A stretch of 64,000 nucleotides of DNA from Imbricaverruca yamaguchii (GCA_034440575.1 JAOTOL010001202.1:210001-274000); one strand, 5' to 3'. Positions 45,364 through 56,639 are shown, counted from the first letter of the stretch. The notes: generated by a model from the sequence alone, not told the origin. Numbers and translations: made by a program.

Positions 45364-45425
45364 TGATTGATTACTTGGGCTCAGGGGTGCATCAGCTGCA
45401 ATGCCTCGGATGATGCGCTGCTCCT
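45364..45425 (-). repeat. SINE 3'-tail fragment with (GATT)n
   Basis: GATTGATTGATTACTTGGGC is followed by TCAGGGGTGCATCAGCTGCA and a GGATGATGCGCT end. It has the same tail module and the same layout of a four-base microsatellite plus stem as the copies at 38068 and 36377. A shorter relative lies at 45113-45150. Confidence 0.5.
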
Positions 45426-47102
45426 GCCCCATATCTTCTATGCGCTGGGCGTTACCAGCTCCAAGCTGTTTTAAGCGCTGACTCGAAGAGTAGAATGGCT
45501 ACCACTGCAGCATTTATAAATATATCTCCACGTTCGTACTGACACGCGTGCGCCACATTGCACGTTCGTTGCCGGCACCCTGGCGGGACACTCGCCTCTG
45601 GGCCGCATCTGTCGGCCACTGAGCCAATTCTCAAAGCCCTCTGACCAGATAATGGCACTTTCGTGATGCGAGGTGGGGTCGTGTGCCAGTTATGACATCG
45701 GTTTCGTTACCAGATATCGTGACAATGAAGATGTCGTTCATGAACCAGCAATATCAAATACCGTGGGCACCGGTGGACCAGGCTTGGATTTGTCTTCGCA
45801 TCTTGGATTTGGCGTGAAACATTTGGCGAATTCCCATTCGGTGAGTTTTCCAGTTTACGTTCGGTTAGTCAGTTTTCCAGTTTACGTTTGCAGTAATGTT
45901 TTCATCAATACGTTTGCAGTAACGTTCGAATTTTCTTTAATCGGGGGACGGGAGAGGAAGAGGCGAAGAAAGTGGAAAATTTTCTTTAAAAAAGAAAATG
46001 TCTCGGCTGAAACACACACGGCATGACGGAGCTTTCAATCCTGCGGTAGATTGACATTGAGTTTGCAACGCCACATATCCTCATCAGGTGACGGCATATC
46101 TTAAAAGTACTACAAGACGACGTCTAACGCAGATCACACTAGAACAAAGCAGCTTTCACACTGGAAGAACGGGCAACAGCTGACTGCTGCCGACTACAGA
46201 AATGTTACCAGTTTTGCTGCTACTTAACGGATGTTGTCCTGCACAGCTATTTTACATAATGTTCAGAAAAAAAACACTTGCTTCTCTCACGTTCCTGACT
46301 GCGAGGTCATACAGCGTCGCCAGCCTCCCACCCCACGCAGGTCATCAGAGAATCATGCAAACCATGAGAGAATCATGAGAACCAGAGAATCATGCTGGAT
46401 TACGTGACAACGTGAATATTAGAGTTTATAAAGCCCTCAGGTACTGCATCGCACAAAACCTAAAGAGACTGGTCATGTAAAACCTACCGATATTGGATTC
46501 CTTACGTCGGACAATGCCACTCTAAGACAAGAAATGTAATCATATTTTCCCAATGCCCTGCCAGGAAATATTTCCAATGGGTGAGTACGCTTAGTGGGAG
46601 TAGCTAAAATTTGCTCTCTGCGTTGGCATTTGGATAGTATTGGTGTGTTTGGCTAAGCTTTGGCAGAATTCGACCTTAAAGACACATGCGTAACTTCCCA
46701 GGTAGCCAGCACCGATGCTCCTTCCTGGATTGTTATCGAAGTGGTGTGCGTAACTGCTTTACACCTGGACCAGGACAGCGAACGGCACCGATACCAGTGT
46801 CGCTACAGCAGACATGCCCTGACTTTTGGGAAACGACACAGCCAAGAACCCTGGCATGTTCAGAGTGCATCAGTCTTCTGGAGAAGTGCGTCGAAATCAC
46901 GAACGATACATAGCAGCTAAATCTCTTCTTGCTGTGTGGCGGACTGGATTTCCGCAAACTCGCCAAAACAGGAAGTGTCGATACAGAAGCGGACCCGTCA
47001 ACCACGCACAAGGCCGCCGTCGCACAACCACACCATTAATGACATGCTGGCGGGAGCAGGTGTCTTCTAGGAACTTTACATGCGCCATGGACGCTATCAG
47101 CC

Positions 47103-47265
47103 CCTGCCACTCCGTCTCTCTATGTCTCTCCACGTTTCTCCACGTTTCTCGATGTCTCTATATGTCTCTATATGTCTCTATATGTCTATATGTATCCATA
47201 TGTCTCTCCATGTCTCTCTGTCTGTGTCTCTCTGTCTGTCTCTCTCTTTCTCTCTTCTCTCTCCA
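47103..47265. repeat. Pyrimidine-rich (TCTCTATATG / TGTCTCTC) microsatellite
   Basis: Imperfect repeats of about 10-12 bases (GTCTCTATAT, CATGTCTCTC) run into a pure TCTCTC tract. They are non-coding. Confidence 0.85.
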
Positions 47266-47599
47266 GTCGGTAGACACCTTCCGCACCCAAGGACTACACA
47301 CATTTCAACAAGATGCTGCTCCAGTGTAAAAGAATTGACGATGTAACCTGGAAATTCACAGTTAATGGAATTGTGCTATTTTATCCTTGTCTTAGTTTTT
47401 TTACGAGTTTGCCACATGATATATGGGCAGTCATCATGCACATGACTGCAAAATACTGTAAAATGCATCTAACTGAAGTGAAAGCCATTCCGCTTTTTAA
47501 TCCTTAAGTGGCGATCCTTTATTTTCTTCCAATCTTTCACTATTCCGAAGCAACTTCTTTCTTCATCCACACAGTTAATGGTGAAGTAATTTTAGGACA

Positions 47600-49140
47600 C
47601 TGTGCTGCTCTTTGACATATCACCAGCATCAAATATGTTCCATGATCACATTAGTGCGACATTACATGGCGTAGAATGGCGCACGCCCGTTCTTGCCAAC
47701 ATCCTTGTCTGTGATCAACTGTGGATGAACATGTTGCAGATGAACCTGGCGGTGTTGCCGCAACAATTGAAGGAACCGGGCCCCATGCTGCGCGAAGAGA
47801 AATGCAACCTCGAGAAGACAAGCGTGGCGTGGTTTGGATGGGCATTCTCCCAGTTCGGAACATCCGCCCATACACGGGAAGTAGACGCCTTACTGGTCTC
47901 ACTCATAAGGCGCACCAGGGTGTGGCAAGTAAAAGAAGTTTCCACGCTTGAGGGCTCGGTTTCTACATGGATTGCCTGGTGGAGAAGAGCCTGGCATCCT
48001 GCCCTGCGTGCCAGGCAGCAACATGAACTCCCACCAGAGACTCCCTCAAGCCCAGGAGACTGCCAGACCGACCATGCGATGAGCCAAGGCAAGGAGACTT
48101 CTGGGGACCGTGGTCCAGTGGTGAACATCTGCTGGCCGCGACAGACGACTATATCCGCTAGCACGACGTAGAAATACCCGCCAGCATCAGTGAACAGGCA
48201 ACCGGTGTGCTCCTGACCGAGACCTATTCACCACGCGGCATACCTGAGGTCGTGGAGACGAACGAGGTCCTCCATTCAGCGGGTACTTCAGCCTGTACGC
48301 TAGGTGGGCAGGGTTCTCGCACCGGGAAGTCGGTCCGCAGGACCCTGGGACAAATGGATCCGTTGGAACTTTCTGGAGGCGATAATAAGGATGGTTTGGT
48401 ACGAGGATGACCACACAAAACAGGAGCGCACAAACTGCTGCGACGGCACCGCTCCACACTCCACACCAGCGATGGTCAACCACCACATGAGAGCATCTTC
48501 AACCGATCATACCGCTCACAGCCACTAATGTCTGGGAGGTAAACATCACACAGCACGCGCACAACGACACGCAAGAGAAGACCATAAAGATGAGGCACAA
48601 GGACACTCAGGGCCGTACCGGGCCTCAAAATTTGGTCAGAAAACGACAGCGGCTGATAACCCAAGATCACTGCTCGATACGAACGAACGAACCTTGGGTT
48701 ATTTTACGACGCATTCAACCGCTAGGTCACATAGCGCCGCCAACCTCTTACGCCGATTGGTTGCGGGTGGACTCGATAATGCCGTCGGTTGTGAGATTCG
48801 AACCCACAATCTTGCGATCATAAGCCCGACGCTCTACCAACTGAGCTACTGCAGCCCCGACTGCTCGACACAACCTGCACCCGTACAAAGCTGCCCGCCA
48901 GAGGTATGCCAGTCACCGCCACCCGCCGTCTCATCACCTTTACCAGAGTCGCTTATCGGCCAAACTATCGCGTACCATGATAGCCCATATCTCAGTTCTA
49001 CCCGACGAGTCTTGGTTTGGACCGCACTGGCAGCCATCGCAAGACACATGACTCACACTATATCCGCCACTGAAGATGTATTCCGGCACACCACTGGGGA
49101 AACCCAGACACTCCCCTCAATATACCGGGAGGGAGTGGGA
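47600..49140 (+). pseudogene. Ty3/gypsy retroelement relic: RT piece joined to integrase
   Basis: One frame (47700-47890) reads like the end of a gypsy reverse transcriptase, with REEKCNLEKTSVAWFGWAFS matching the usual LxxEKCxFxxxxVxFLG region. Directly after, in another frame, are the hallmarks of integrase: an AHQG-type start of the zinc-binding part, the CPACQA cysteine pair (48000-48012), LLAATDDYIR with catalytic aspartate near 48150, and SPRGIPEVVE near 48235. The interval that should hold RNase H is missing, so an internal deletion fused the two. Frameshifts and stops are frequent. A family 2 SINE interrupts the 3' part at 48681-48859. No long terminal repeats were identified. Confidence 0.72.
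48681..48859 (-). mobile_element. tRNA-derived SINE, family 2 body with a Met/Ile-like head, inserted in gypsy relic
   Basis: On the minus strand the head is GGGGCTGCAGTAGCTCAGTT, then GGTAGAGCGTCGGGCTTATG, with GGGTTCGAATCTCACAACC as B box. This is a well preserved tRNA-like cloverleaf beginning, distinct from the other family 2 copies. The rest (GCAACCAATCGGCGTAAGAG, GGCGGCGCTATGTGACC, TGCGTCGTAAAATAACCC) is the family 2 body and tail. An imperfect target duplication, ACTGCTCGATAC / ACTGCTCGACAC, flanks it (48669-48680 and 48860-48871). The 3' body lacks the pairing expected for a complete working tRNA gene. Confidence 0.8.
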
Positions 49141-49689
49141 AGAATAGAATGAAGCCGCGATATGACGTCAGTACTCCTATATCTGTCTACAAGATCTCAA
49201 TATTTTCCTCATTTATGTGCTTTCTAGTGAAGCATCTAGCATTATATTATAAGAGAAGATGTGTATTGTCCACGTCCATGGTGCCAATTACACTATTATC
49301 AAATGCAGCTATCCTCTGCTCCAAACGCGCGCTTTCCTCCACTTGCATGCTGAGCGAAGATGGATATCACGTTTTTTGTTACAGTGTATAATTCAGTGGA
49401 AGTCAGTGCATGTATTTATCATCGCTTGCAATTGTCCACAGCGGTGTCAAATGTGACAGATTGGACCTCATAAGAATGCATTTGTGTGTAAACATTTTGC
49501 GGCTGTCGTGGTGTGATATTAGGTATGGCAAAAGGAAGTAAGCAAATATATATCCAGTCGGTGCATTTTGGTGCACAACCCTCCACCCATTGACTATACA
49601 GAATTGCTTTGCACTGCTAAGACATATTCATTACATTCAAATGATAGGTGAACCTATATGGTGACATTACATGATAGATGAACGAATAT

Positions 49690-50890
49690 GGGGACAGTAA
49701 ATGTTAGATCTAGTGTTTACAAATAAGGACAATATTTTTGTATCATCTAAAATGTGAACCTAGGAGCAACCTTTGGAAATTGAGAGCATAGCAATGTACA
49801 TTTTTCCTGATATGTTGGGAATGTGGAAAAGAACTAGATATTGATTCCACATTTTGCTACCGGGGATTACAATAAGCTCAGGATGTTCCTGGGCGAAATT
49901 AACTCGGAAGAGTTATTGCCAGGTTTTCATGTTTATGAAATAAGGTGAATGCTATAAGGTAAACTGCTTCAAGGTCAGGACAGGTTCACTCCCAATAGAC
50001 AACGTTGTGTAAAAAATGTTGAGCACTCTTCGTGGTTGACCAAGAAGGTAAAACATTTGCTAGGATCAAAGGAGCAGGTAATTAATAAACTAAAGGACCT
50101 AGCACTGAGGAAACCACAGAAATATACCACAGCTAGTGTGTTGAAACTAGAAATAAAGCTAGGTGTGTTAGGGCATCTAACAGAGTGATGGAACTTAAAT
50201 GAGCTGGAGAATGTCGAGCAGACAATGCTAAGAAGTTATTTAGTTTCTACACATATTCTACACATCTGGAAAATGTATGGTTGGGTCATTGGATGTACAT
50301 GGTGAAATAGTTGTTGATTGGGATAGTCCCTAAGCAAGCAATTTTCATCGGTGTTCACTGAAGAGAATTCCAGCACATTATAAACCAGTTCAGATTATGC
50401 CATGGCATCAGACAAGTTGGAAGATCTTAAAATAACTAATACAGTTTAAAAAACAGTTGAAGAAAATATAACCAAATTAAGCTGATGGACAGGATTATAT
50501 TCACACTAGGATGTTAGTAACATGCTCAATTTCAGCATGAGGGTACTTCGACCAAAACGCGATCATTTAGCTAGTGTTCAAGGACTACCAGTCAACCTAG
50601 ATGCCAATTTCAAGCAGTCTATAAAGTATTCTTAAATATATCAAGATTGTCAAAGATAAAATGTACTACCAATTAAAAAAAAATGAGGTATAAAGTGTGT
50701 AAAAAACTACAGGCCCATCAGTTTGGCCTCACTACTTTGTGACATAATAGAAACACTGGTCAATGATAATATTGGGACTAATCTTGATAGGAGCAACTGT
50801 TAAGGCATATTCAACATGGATCTCAATCTGGAAGAACTTGTTCAGCATCGAGGTAGAGCTGAGGAACAGGGTGGTCAACTTAGTTAGTTG
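49690..50890 (+). pseudogene. CR1-like LINE, endonuclease end and start of RT
   Basis: MLDLVFTNKDNIFVSS near 49705 is the C-terminal LINE endonuclease block (LDLVFTN..). About 750 bases later DYIHTRMLV-like sequence and, near 50705, NYRPISLASLLCDIIETLVN followed by IGTNLDRSN give the beginning of reverse transcriptase. An HGSQSGRTC/RSC-type match follows near 50815. Stops and frameshifts are common. The matching C-terminal half of this kind of LINE sits at 53788-54655 on the same strand, with other insertions between. Whether both halves come from one element is an inference. Confidence 0.65.
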
Positions 50891-51214
50891 TTCTGGATAG
50901 TTAGTTGTTCTGGGTTCTATGGCACCTCAACCAAAAATTGTTATAATTTAGTGGGACAGGACATTTCTCAAGCCACTCCTCAAGAGTCCCCATGAAAGCA
51001 ATGCTGCTTGACATAATTGATAAATCCACCAAACACAATGTTTGATTTAACAGCATACTCATGCATGCACCTTATTCCTTTGATTTGAGACACATAATTT
51101 ATGGACAGGTATTTTATTGATAATGGCACACCATATCTATTCTTATCAACAAATATTGCATAACAGACCACATCATAGGTAATCCTTTAACCTAGAATTA
51201 TGCTTAGAGATGTT

Positions 51215-51335
51215 TGACATAAAGACATCAAAAATAGTGCAACTATGAGCCACAAGGGCCTTTCCTGGTTGCACTCTGGACACTGAACAAATTGTCCTCA
51301 AAATTTGTTGATCAGCCCTGCTTGGAATACCAAAA
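51215..51335 (-). mobile_element. LINE 3'-end fragment, opposite orientation
   Basis: The complement contains TTCAGTGTCCAGAGTGCAACC, then GGCCCTTGTGGCTCATAGTT and GATGTCTTTATGTC. This is the same as the 3' untranslated end at 54585-54655 with a few changes. It is a 5'-truncated copy of that CR1-like LINE inserted in reverse. Confidence 0.75.
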
Positions 51336-51931
51336 TGTAAGCACATCATATGAGAAATTGTGAGCATAGGCATGATACTTACCAACAATATACTGTTAGA
51401 AATTGTATTTGAAGACTTCATGAAGACTGGTATTATTGTGCTTTTTGATAGTAATAAGATGAGTTCTTACACACATTTGCCCTCAAAAAGCAGATATGGC
51501 TCAGGTTTGGTTAGGTTAGGTAAGTTTAATTTTTCTAATCTAGGTTTTTCAAGTCTAAAATGTTTATTGCTTTTATATAAAAAGAAAACTACCTTGTCTT
51601 CAAAAGTAGCAAATGCTAGGTTAGGTTGGAATTAGTTGGTTTTTTTTTTTAAAGTGGAACATTGAAAGAAAATAACCTGCTGTAATATTTCTTAATTTTA
51701 AATTTAATACTTTGCTCTCCAAAGTGAGGTTAGGCTATGTCCAGTTAAGTTATGCTCCATATTTTATGTATTTTTAAAACATTTCCTTTCATGCTCTTAC
51801 CTAACTCAGGGAGGATTATTGCAGACCAAGGCAGATTTTGGTTCTTTTGAATTTTCTAAAGAATGCAATGTATTTTAACATGATTAAGATGACTGAACCA
51901 CTCATTTTATCTCCAAATTACTACTTTTCAG

Positions 51932-52386
51932 TTGGCAAAGAAATACTTGATCATAATCTTTACTCTACAAATATACCCAATGACATATAATTATCTATGC
52001 CTGGTGTGTCGCAGACATGATGAAGAAGAAGTCCAACGCTTTGTCTTGAAGAAGAACACTTTCAACACTTTGAAGAAGTCAATAGATAAACCACATACAG
52101 CCAATTGCTCCATGATATCAGTGTAAGTTTAGCCATGTCATGTACTAGTTGTGCAGCAGTATCTCAGAAAATAATTGAGCTTTCTTTCTAGGACAAACAC
52201 ATGTGTTCATAATTTTTCAAACACTGTTGTTCCCAGGGAGGCTATTTGCTCAAATTATTCCAAGATCTCCCAGCATGTTTTTGTAGGGCATTGTACAGCC
52301 ACCAGACTCATAATTTCCTCCTCAAAGCATCAAAGCTTTATAAGCTGCAACCAGAGCACCATGCTGGTCAGCCTGACACCATCAAG
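51932..52386 (+). CDS. Candidate pair of exons (51932-52122, 52192-52386), weak
   Basis: CTACTTTTCAG precedes 51932 and GTGTAAGT follows 52122. TTTCTTTCTAG precedes 52192 and CAAGGTACAA spans the end at 52386. Both pairs have the form of splice sites, with a 69-base intron that opens GTAAGT. Joining the two keeps a single open frame of about 129 codons (reading ...CLVCRRHDEEEVQRFVLKKN... and ...NFSNTVVPREAICSNYSK...). I recognise no domain and the surroundings are full of transposons, so it could be chance or part of a mobile element. No start codon or further exons were found. Confidence 0.2.
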
Positions 52387-52523
52387 GTACAAATGGATGT
52401 GACACAGCCCATATGATCCCATTATGGCATGCAAATGTTTCCAGAGCTTATTAATCAAATACTGTTGGTATCATAGCACGCTTCCTCTGCATCATGCCTA
52501 TGATGTCATCAATTGCAATGACT

Positions 52524-52658
52524 TGTTTATTGGGTGGTTCATGATGCACTTTATGCACATTCACAGCTAATTCCACCACCCACACTGTTTTGCTGGTGGG
52601 CAGCAGGATTGGGAAATGTCCTCAGCCGCACTAGTGTCGAACCCCAGACCTTTGGTAC
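52524..52658 (-). mobile_element. SINE family 1, 3' part, split by a hAT element
   Basis: This holds the tail and body of a family 1 SINE (TTGTTTATTGGGTGGTTCAT ... GCTAATTCCACCACC ... TGTCGAACCCCAGACCTTTG on the plus strand). The tRNA-like head continues at 53734-53774 after the inserted hAT transposon. The SINE as a whole has its own target duplication, AATTGCAATGACT at 52511-52523 and AATTGTAATGACT at 53775-53787. Confidence 0.88.
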
Positions 52659-53733
52659 CAGGGTGGGAATTAAGACACTTCTTAAGAGATTTCATCTCTT
52701 AAAACATTTTTGCACTCCAGATTCATACTGGATAGAATGGGCTCCACATGTACTCCGACACAAACATGCAGAAGGAACAAAAATACCACTAAAAATATAA
52801 TACAAGATTGAAGAAAATATCCACTATACATGTTATTCTACTTACGGTTACCAAATAACTATACACTTTTCATACCATCAAGCACACAGACAGCAACCAA
52901 CCACACACCACACGAAACCACAACCAGCAGAAATGCGGACGACAATGCGCCAAACTTCGAGCCTGCACACTGAATAGTGGCCTCCGGTAGCTACAAACTA
53001 GGCTGGTGCATCTCCAGAAACCAGAAACCTGCTTTCAAGCCACCCTATAGTGGGAAAACTGACCATTTTAAGAGACACTTCCGGAGTGCCGGAGGCTGCC
53101 AATCAGAATTTGCTGTGTTAGCATTTTCTGTTACGAAAACTGTTCTTCAACCAATCAATGCAAGGCATTTTTTAAATGATGTCATAACCATTAGCAACTT
53201 TGAACACATGTTTTGAACACTTAACAGTGTCATGCTGCAAACACAAGACCTTGACCGATCCCTTGTGCACCACCATCGCTTCCGACTGTGTGGGAGGTAG
53301 TGGTGTTGGGTCCGTATCAAGCAGGGAATTGGCTGCATATGTAGGTAGGTGTGTGCTCTGAGCTGAGGGTGAAGCATGAATTATTTGTGTTTTTCATTTT
53401 GCCTAGCATTGTGCCGAGACCAACAGTGAAAGGAAGGTGCATTGCTCCTGTGATTTATGAGAGACAAAAGCTGAGCTGATCACAACTCCCTGTCCTGCTG
53501 TGCCATCCATTGCTCACTTCTTTGTTTTTATGTTTTGCTGTGACCAAAAATGATGTGTATTACATATGCATATTACATAGACACTGACTAGGTACATATG
53601 ATTTTCTCATCGGTTACCGGCAAATAGATTCCATGCATGAAAAATAATATGTGCATGAAAATGTACTCCAGAAGAAATATGTTTGCACTCTGACTCCAAA
53701 CCCAGAAAGTGAGTTTCCCACCCTGTTTGGTAC
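52651..53733. mobile_element. hAT-type DNA transposon (52659-53725) with perfect 8-bp duplication, inside a SINE
   Basis: CAGGGTGGGAA at 52659-52669 is matched by TTCCCACCCTG at 53715-53725, an 11-bp perfect terminal inverted repeat. TTTGGTAC occurs at 52651-52658 and 53726-53733. Removing the element and one octamer restores a normal family 1 SINE head (TTTGGTACC). Both the 8-bp duplication and the CAGGG terminus are diagnostic of the hAT superfamily. At 1067 bp it is too short for a transposase. A frame at 52977-53216 has a Cys/His-containing YSGKTDHFKRHF stretch that may be a remnant of a BED-type zinc finger. It is non-autonomous or deleted. Confidence 0.92.
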
Positions 53734-53774
53734 CCATCACCTGACTCTATACCAACTCAGCCATCCCCACCCCC
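53734..53774 (-). mobile_element. SINE family 1, head part (continuation of 52524-52658)
   Basis: CCATCACCTGACTCTATACC followed by AACTCAGCCATCCCCACCC is the complement of the family 1 tRNA-like head. It becomes contiguous with the body at 52658 once the hAT element and one TTTGGTAC are removed. Confidence 0.85.
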
Positions 53775-53787
53775 AATTGTAATGACT

Positions 53788-54655
53788 CCTCTTGACATAA
53801 AAGTAATCATTTGCAGACAAAACAAGTGGTCACATCATCTTTTTCATGTTAAAACACACCATATTCAAACAAAAGCATATGAAGGCTCCATACTTGATGG
53901 GTGGCCAAGTGCTATCAGTGACTCAACAGGAGAAGGATTTAGGTGTTATTCTAAACACAAAACTGGGGGAATCAGAACAGACCAAGGAAGCCAGGAAGAA
54001 GGCGCTGAGAATGCTCTGGGCAATAAATAGGAATGTATCATACAGAAGTGAGGAAGTGACCAGGAAGCTTTACTGTGCATATGTCAGGCCACATTTGGAA
54101 TACTGCATCCAAGCTTGGTCTCCTAGCTTTGAAAAAGATTGTTGGCTTTTAGAGAGAGTACAAAAGAGGGCTACAAAAATGGTTAATGGCATAAGCAACC
54201 TGGCATATGAGGAAAGATTGAAGAAATTGAATATGTTTTCACTTAGATATATAAGGCTGAGAGGAGATCTCATAGAGGTCTTTAAACTTGTCCATGGTCT
54301 GGAGAGGGTATATCTTGGGGAAATGTTTGAATTGAACAGAAATGATGCAATTAGAGGTCATAAATTCAAAATTTAAAGTTACCCACAGCAGAACAAGGTT
54401 AAGGCAGACTTTCTTCACCAACAGGGTAGTAGAACACTGGAACCAGCTGCCAGAAAACATTGTCAGTAGCAGCACATTGAACATATTTAAAAGCAGCATA
54501 GACAATCATTATAAGAATAGAGGGCTTGCTTTTCAGTATTACAGGGAGGGCTGATTGACAGATTTGGTGGGCAACTGGTTCAGTGTACAGAGTGCAACCA
54601 AGAGGGGCCCTTGTGGCTCATAGTTGTACTGATCTTTTATGTCTTTATGTCTTTA
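53788..54655 (+). pseudogene. CR1-like LINE reverse transcriptase C-terminus and 3' end
   Basis: EKDLGVILNTKL, then YCAYVRPHLEYCIQAWSPS, LLERVQKRATKMVNGI and LSYEERL-like LAYEERLKKLNMFSLRYIRL form the typical post-palm region of CR1/Perere-type reverse transcriptases. A frameshift near 54370 leads into the usual closing block FFTNRVVEHWNQLPENIVSS. The 3' untranslated part (CCCTTGTGGCTCATAGTTG) ends in a TATGTCTT microsatellite repeated two to three times, as expected for this class. Only the C-terminal portion is present. Coding is well preserved apart from the single shift, so insertion was fairly recent. Confidence 0.85.
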
Positions 54656-54775
54656 AAAAATTCAAAAGATTCAAATTTTAATTTGATCTTCATATTTACC
54701 ACTTAAAACACCTTTACGCAAGTTATTTTTCTCACAACATGAAAATTAAGTATTCTCACAGAAAATTAACTGGGC

Positions 54776-54815
54776 ATGAGTAGTCTAGGGGTAAGTTAAC
54801 CATCTCACAATGGAC
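54776..54815 (+). mobile_element. SINE family 2, head-only fragment
   Basis: GGGCATGAGTAGTCTAGGGG continues as TAAGTTAACCATCTCACAAT, the A-box half of the family 2 head. The rest of the SINE is absent, the opposite truncation from the usual tail-only copies. Confidence 0.5.
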
Positions 54816-55843
54816 ATGTTTCATGTCAGGACAAACAATTTTTTTCTCAAGTTTCACTGTGATTTTTAATTCTGAAAGTAAGCATTTGCAAGGGAAATGA
54901 GGGGTCAAGTCATCTTATTCATATTCATGAACATGTTATTAAACAATTATTAAAAAAACACAAGAATGCACGAATTTAACGAACTGTCTACTTGCCTACC
55001 AGTTGTGTGGACAGTGGTTAATTTTCATTTGTGACCAGGCTGGGCAATCGCCCCCCACCCCATTGTCACAGCCCTGCATTTCACATGCAACCTGTTTCCA
55101 CAGGCTTACGTACTTACGTAGATTGAAAATTATGGAGTTCCGATCAGTCGTAATCCGTTCCAGACTTGCTAGCGGGCCGAACCACAGGAGACAAGCAGGC
55201 AACAAAATACCTACCATAAACCCATAAAACAAGCACCCTGAACCCTCAAACCACGAATCACCACACACCCAATCGCAACCAAATGTGACGAGAAACGATG
55301 CCAACGACGTAATACCTAGGATTGATTAACACACAGTCCCGTTGTAAACAAAGAAAACTGCGTCAGCTGTTGCCGGATGGATTAGCCTATCTGACCTCAC
55401 TTGGGAGGAAAATGTAATTTATTATTCAACTTGATCAGAAAATATGCATTGTGGTTATAATTTTTGTCTATGAGAGACAGCATATTATATTAAAAATATC
55501 TGTATTAAGCTGTTTGTTGCTTTGCAAATGTCTTACTTTTACACCTGGAGGTCAGCAGTCCCATTCTTCTGGGTAGCCAGTGTCTCTCAACTATGTAGTT
55601 TAACTGTGTAATTAACTGTGTAGTCAGAACCAATCTAGAAGAACGGTGGTCAGAACACGTCCGGTATTGGAAACTATGGTTAGGTTCTTACAGATAGGGT
55701 TTGGTCATCTGTTTTCGTAGTGGAGGTTCCCTAGCGAAAGTCATGGTTCCAGACAACAAAAAATATATAAAATATAAAAATGATTACATAAATAATTATT
55801 AATACAACAAAATATATAAAAATAACTACCGTAATTATTTGTC

Positions 55844-55882
55844 GTCTCATGTTAAGTCAATGGCATTGACTTAACATGAGAC
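55844..55882. repeat. 39-bp nearly perfect palindrome
   Basis: GTCTCATGTTAAGTCAATG (55844-55862) is followed by one base and then its exact complement (55864-55882). Adjacent sequence is AT-rich with AAATATATAAA repeats. It could form a 19-bp hairpin or cruciform. Confidence 0.95.
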
Positions 55883-56639
55883 TGGAGCAAGTCCGTGACT
55901 AAGGATGTAGCTATTGTGTGCTTTTTGGGTGGCACTTGTACCCTTCTCCCTTTCCGCCCATGTTGGCTTCCCCATTAATTTTAACTATTTAAATTATGGG
56001 CTATGGGTGATTTGGATTAGGGGACGCAGTTAAACAGGGGATGATTCCCTGTTTACCTGAGGAGGCCTTCGGAGAAAACTGTCTTGACGTCACGAAACCC
56101 ACGGAAACTGGCACCAGCTATGACACGATGCCACGTACAGTTCTTCCCAGACATTTTCGGAGCACACCACCCCCATGTCTGGTCAAAAAGGAATGATAAG
56201 GGCCCTAAAGTCCAGGTTGAATCACAATTTTGTATTCCTACCCCACCCCTTTCGCCAAATTCTGAATCCGTCATTAGTGTTCAGGGAAACGCAAAGCTGA
56301 ATTAAGATGCTTTGTTCCGAGTCGGTGGGAGATCAATTGAGACCAAGTACCGCCTCGGGACGCTTCAACGGGTGTTCGTCCAAGACATTTTGACTGGTTT
56401 TCGCGCCCATTGGCAAATGCGGGACGACTTTCCGCGGCCACCAGACTACTCCTTCGTTCCTCACTAATGCTAAAGCAGTGGGGAATGATCGCTGAATGAG
56501 GGCGGGCACGGCCATAACGGAGTGGCGGGGGGGGTGTAATGGCCATGACTGCAGTTGCTGTCTCCCAGCTATTGTAATATAGGAGGCCCCGTATTAACCA
56601 CTAGAATCGCACAAGCGCCTTCTTTGTCCGGAGAGCATT

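Larger units (their letters stand above)
44190..47590. other. Intergenic, no gene seen
   Basis: This is upstream of the large minus-strand gene. It contains SINE tail fragments at 45113-45150 and 45364-45425 and a pyrimidine-rich microsatellite at 47103-47265. The frames around 46660-47010 have several Cys and His residues but no consistent zinc-knuckle spacing. No promoter element can be defended. Confidence 0.4.

Noticed and set aside
46660..47011. Cys/His-rich frames resembling zinc knuckles
   Set aside because: Spacing of Cys and His does not fit the CCHC pattern in any frame, and no neighbouring retroelement gene supports it.
48790..48859. Possible tRNA-Met/Ile gene on the minus strand
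   Set aside because: The 5' half and B box are good, but the sequence continues directly into a SINE body, and flanking duplications enclose the whole.
51505..51525. TTAGG repeats suggesting an interstitial telomere
   Set aside because: Only two or three units are present (GGTTAGGTTAGG), which is expected by chance in such T/G-rich sequence.
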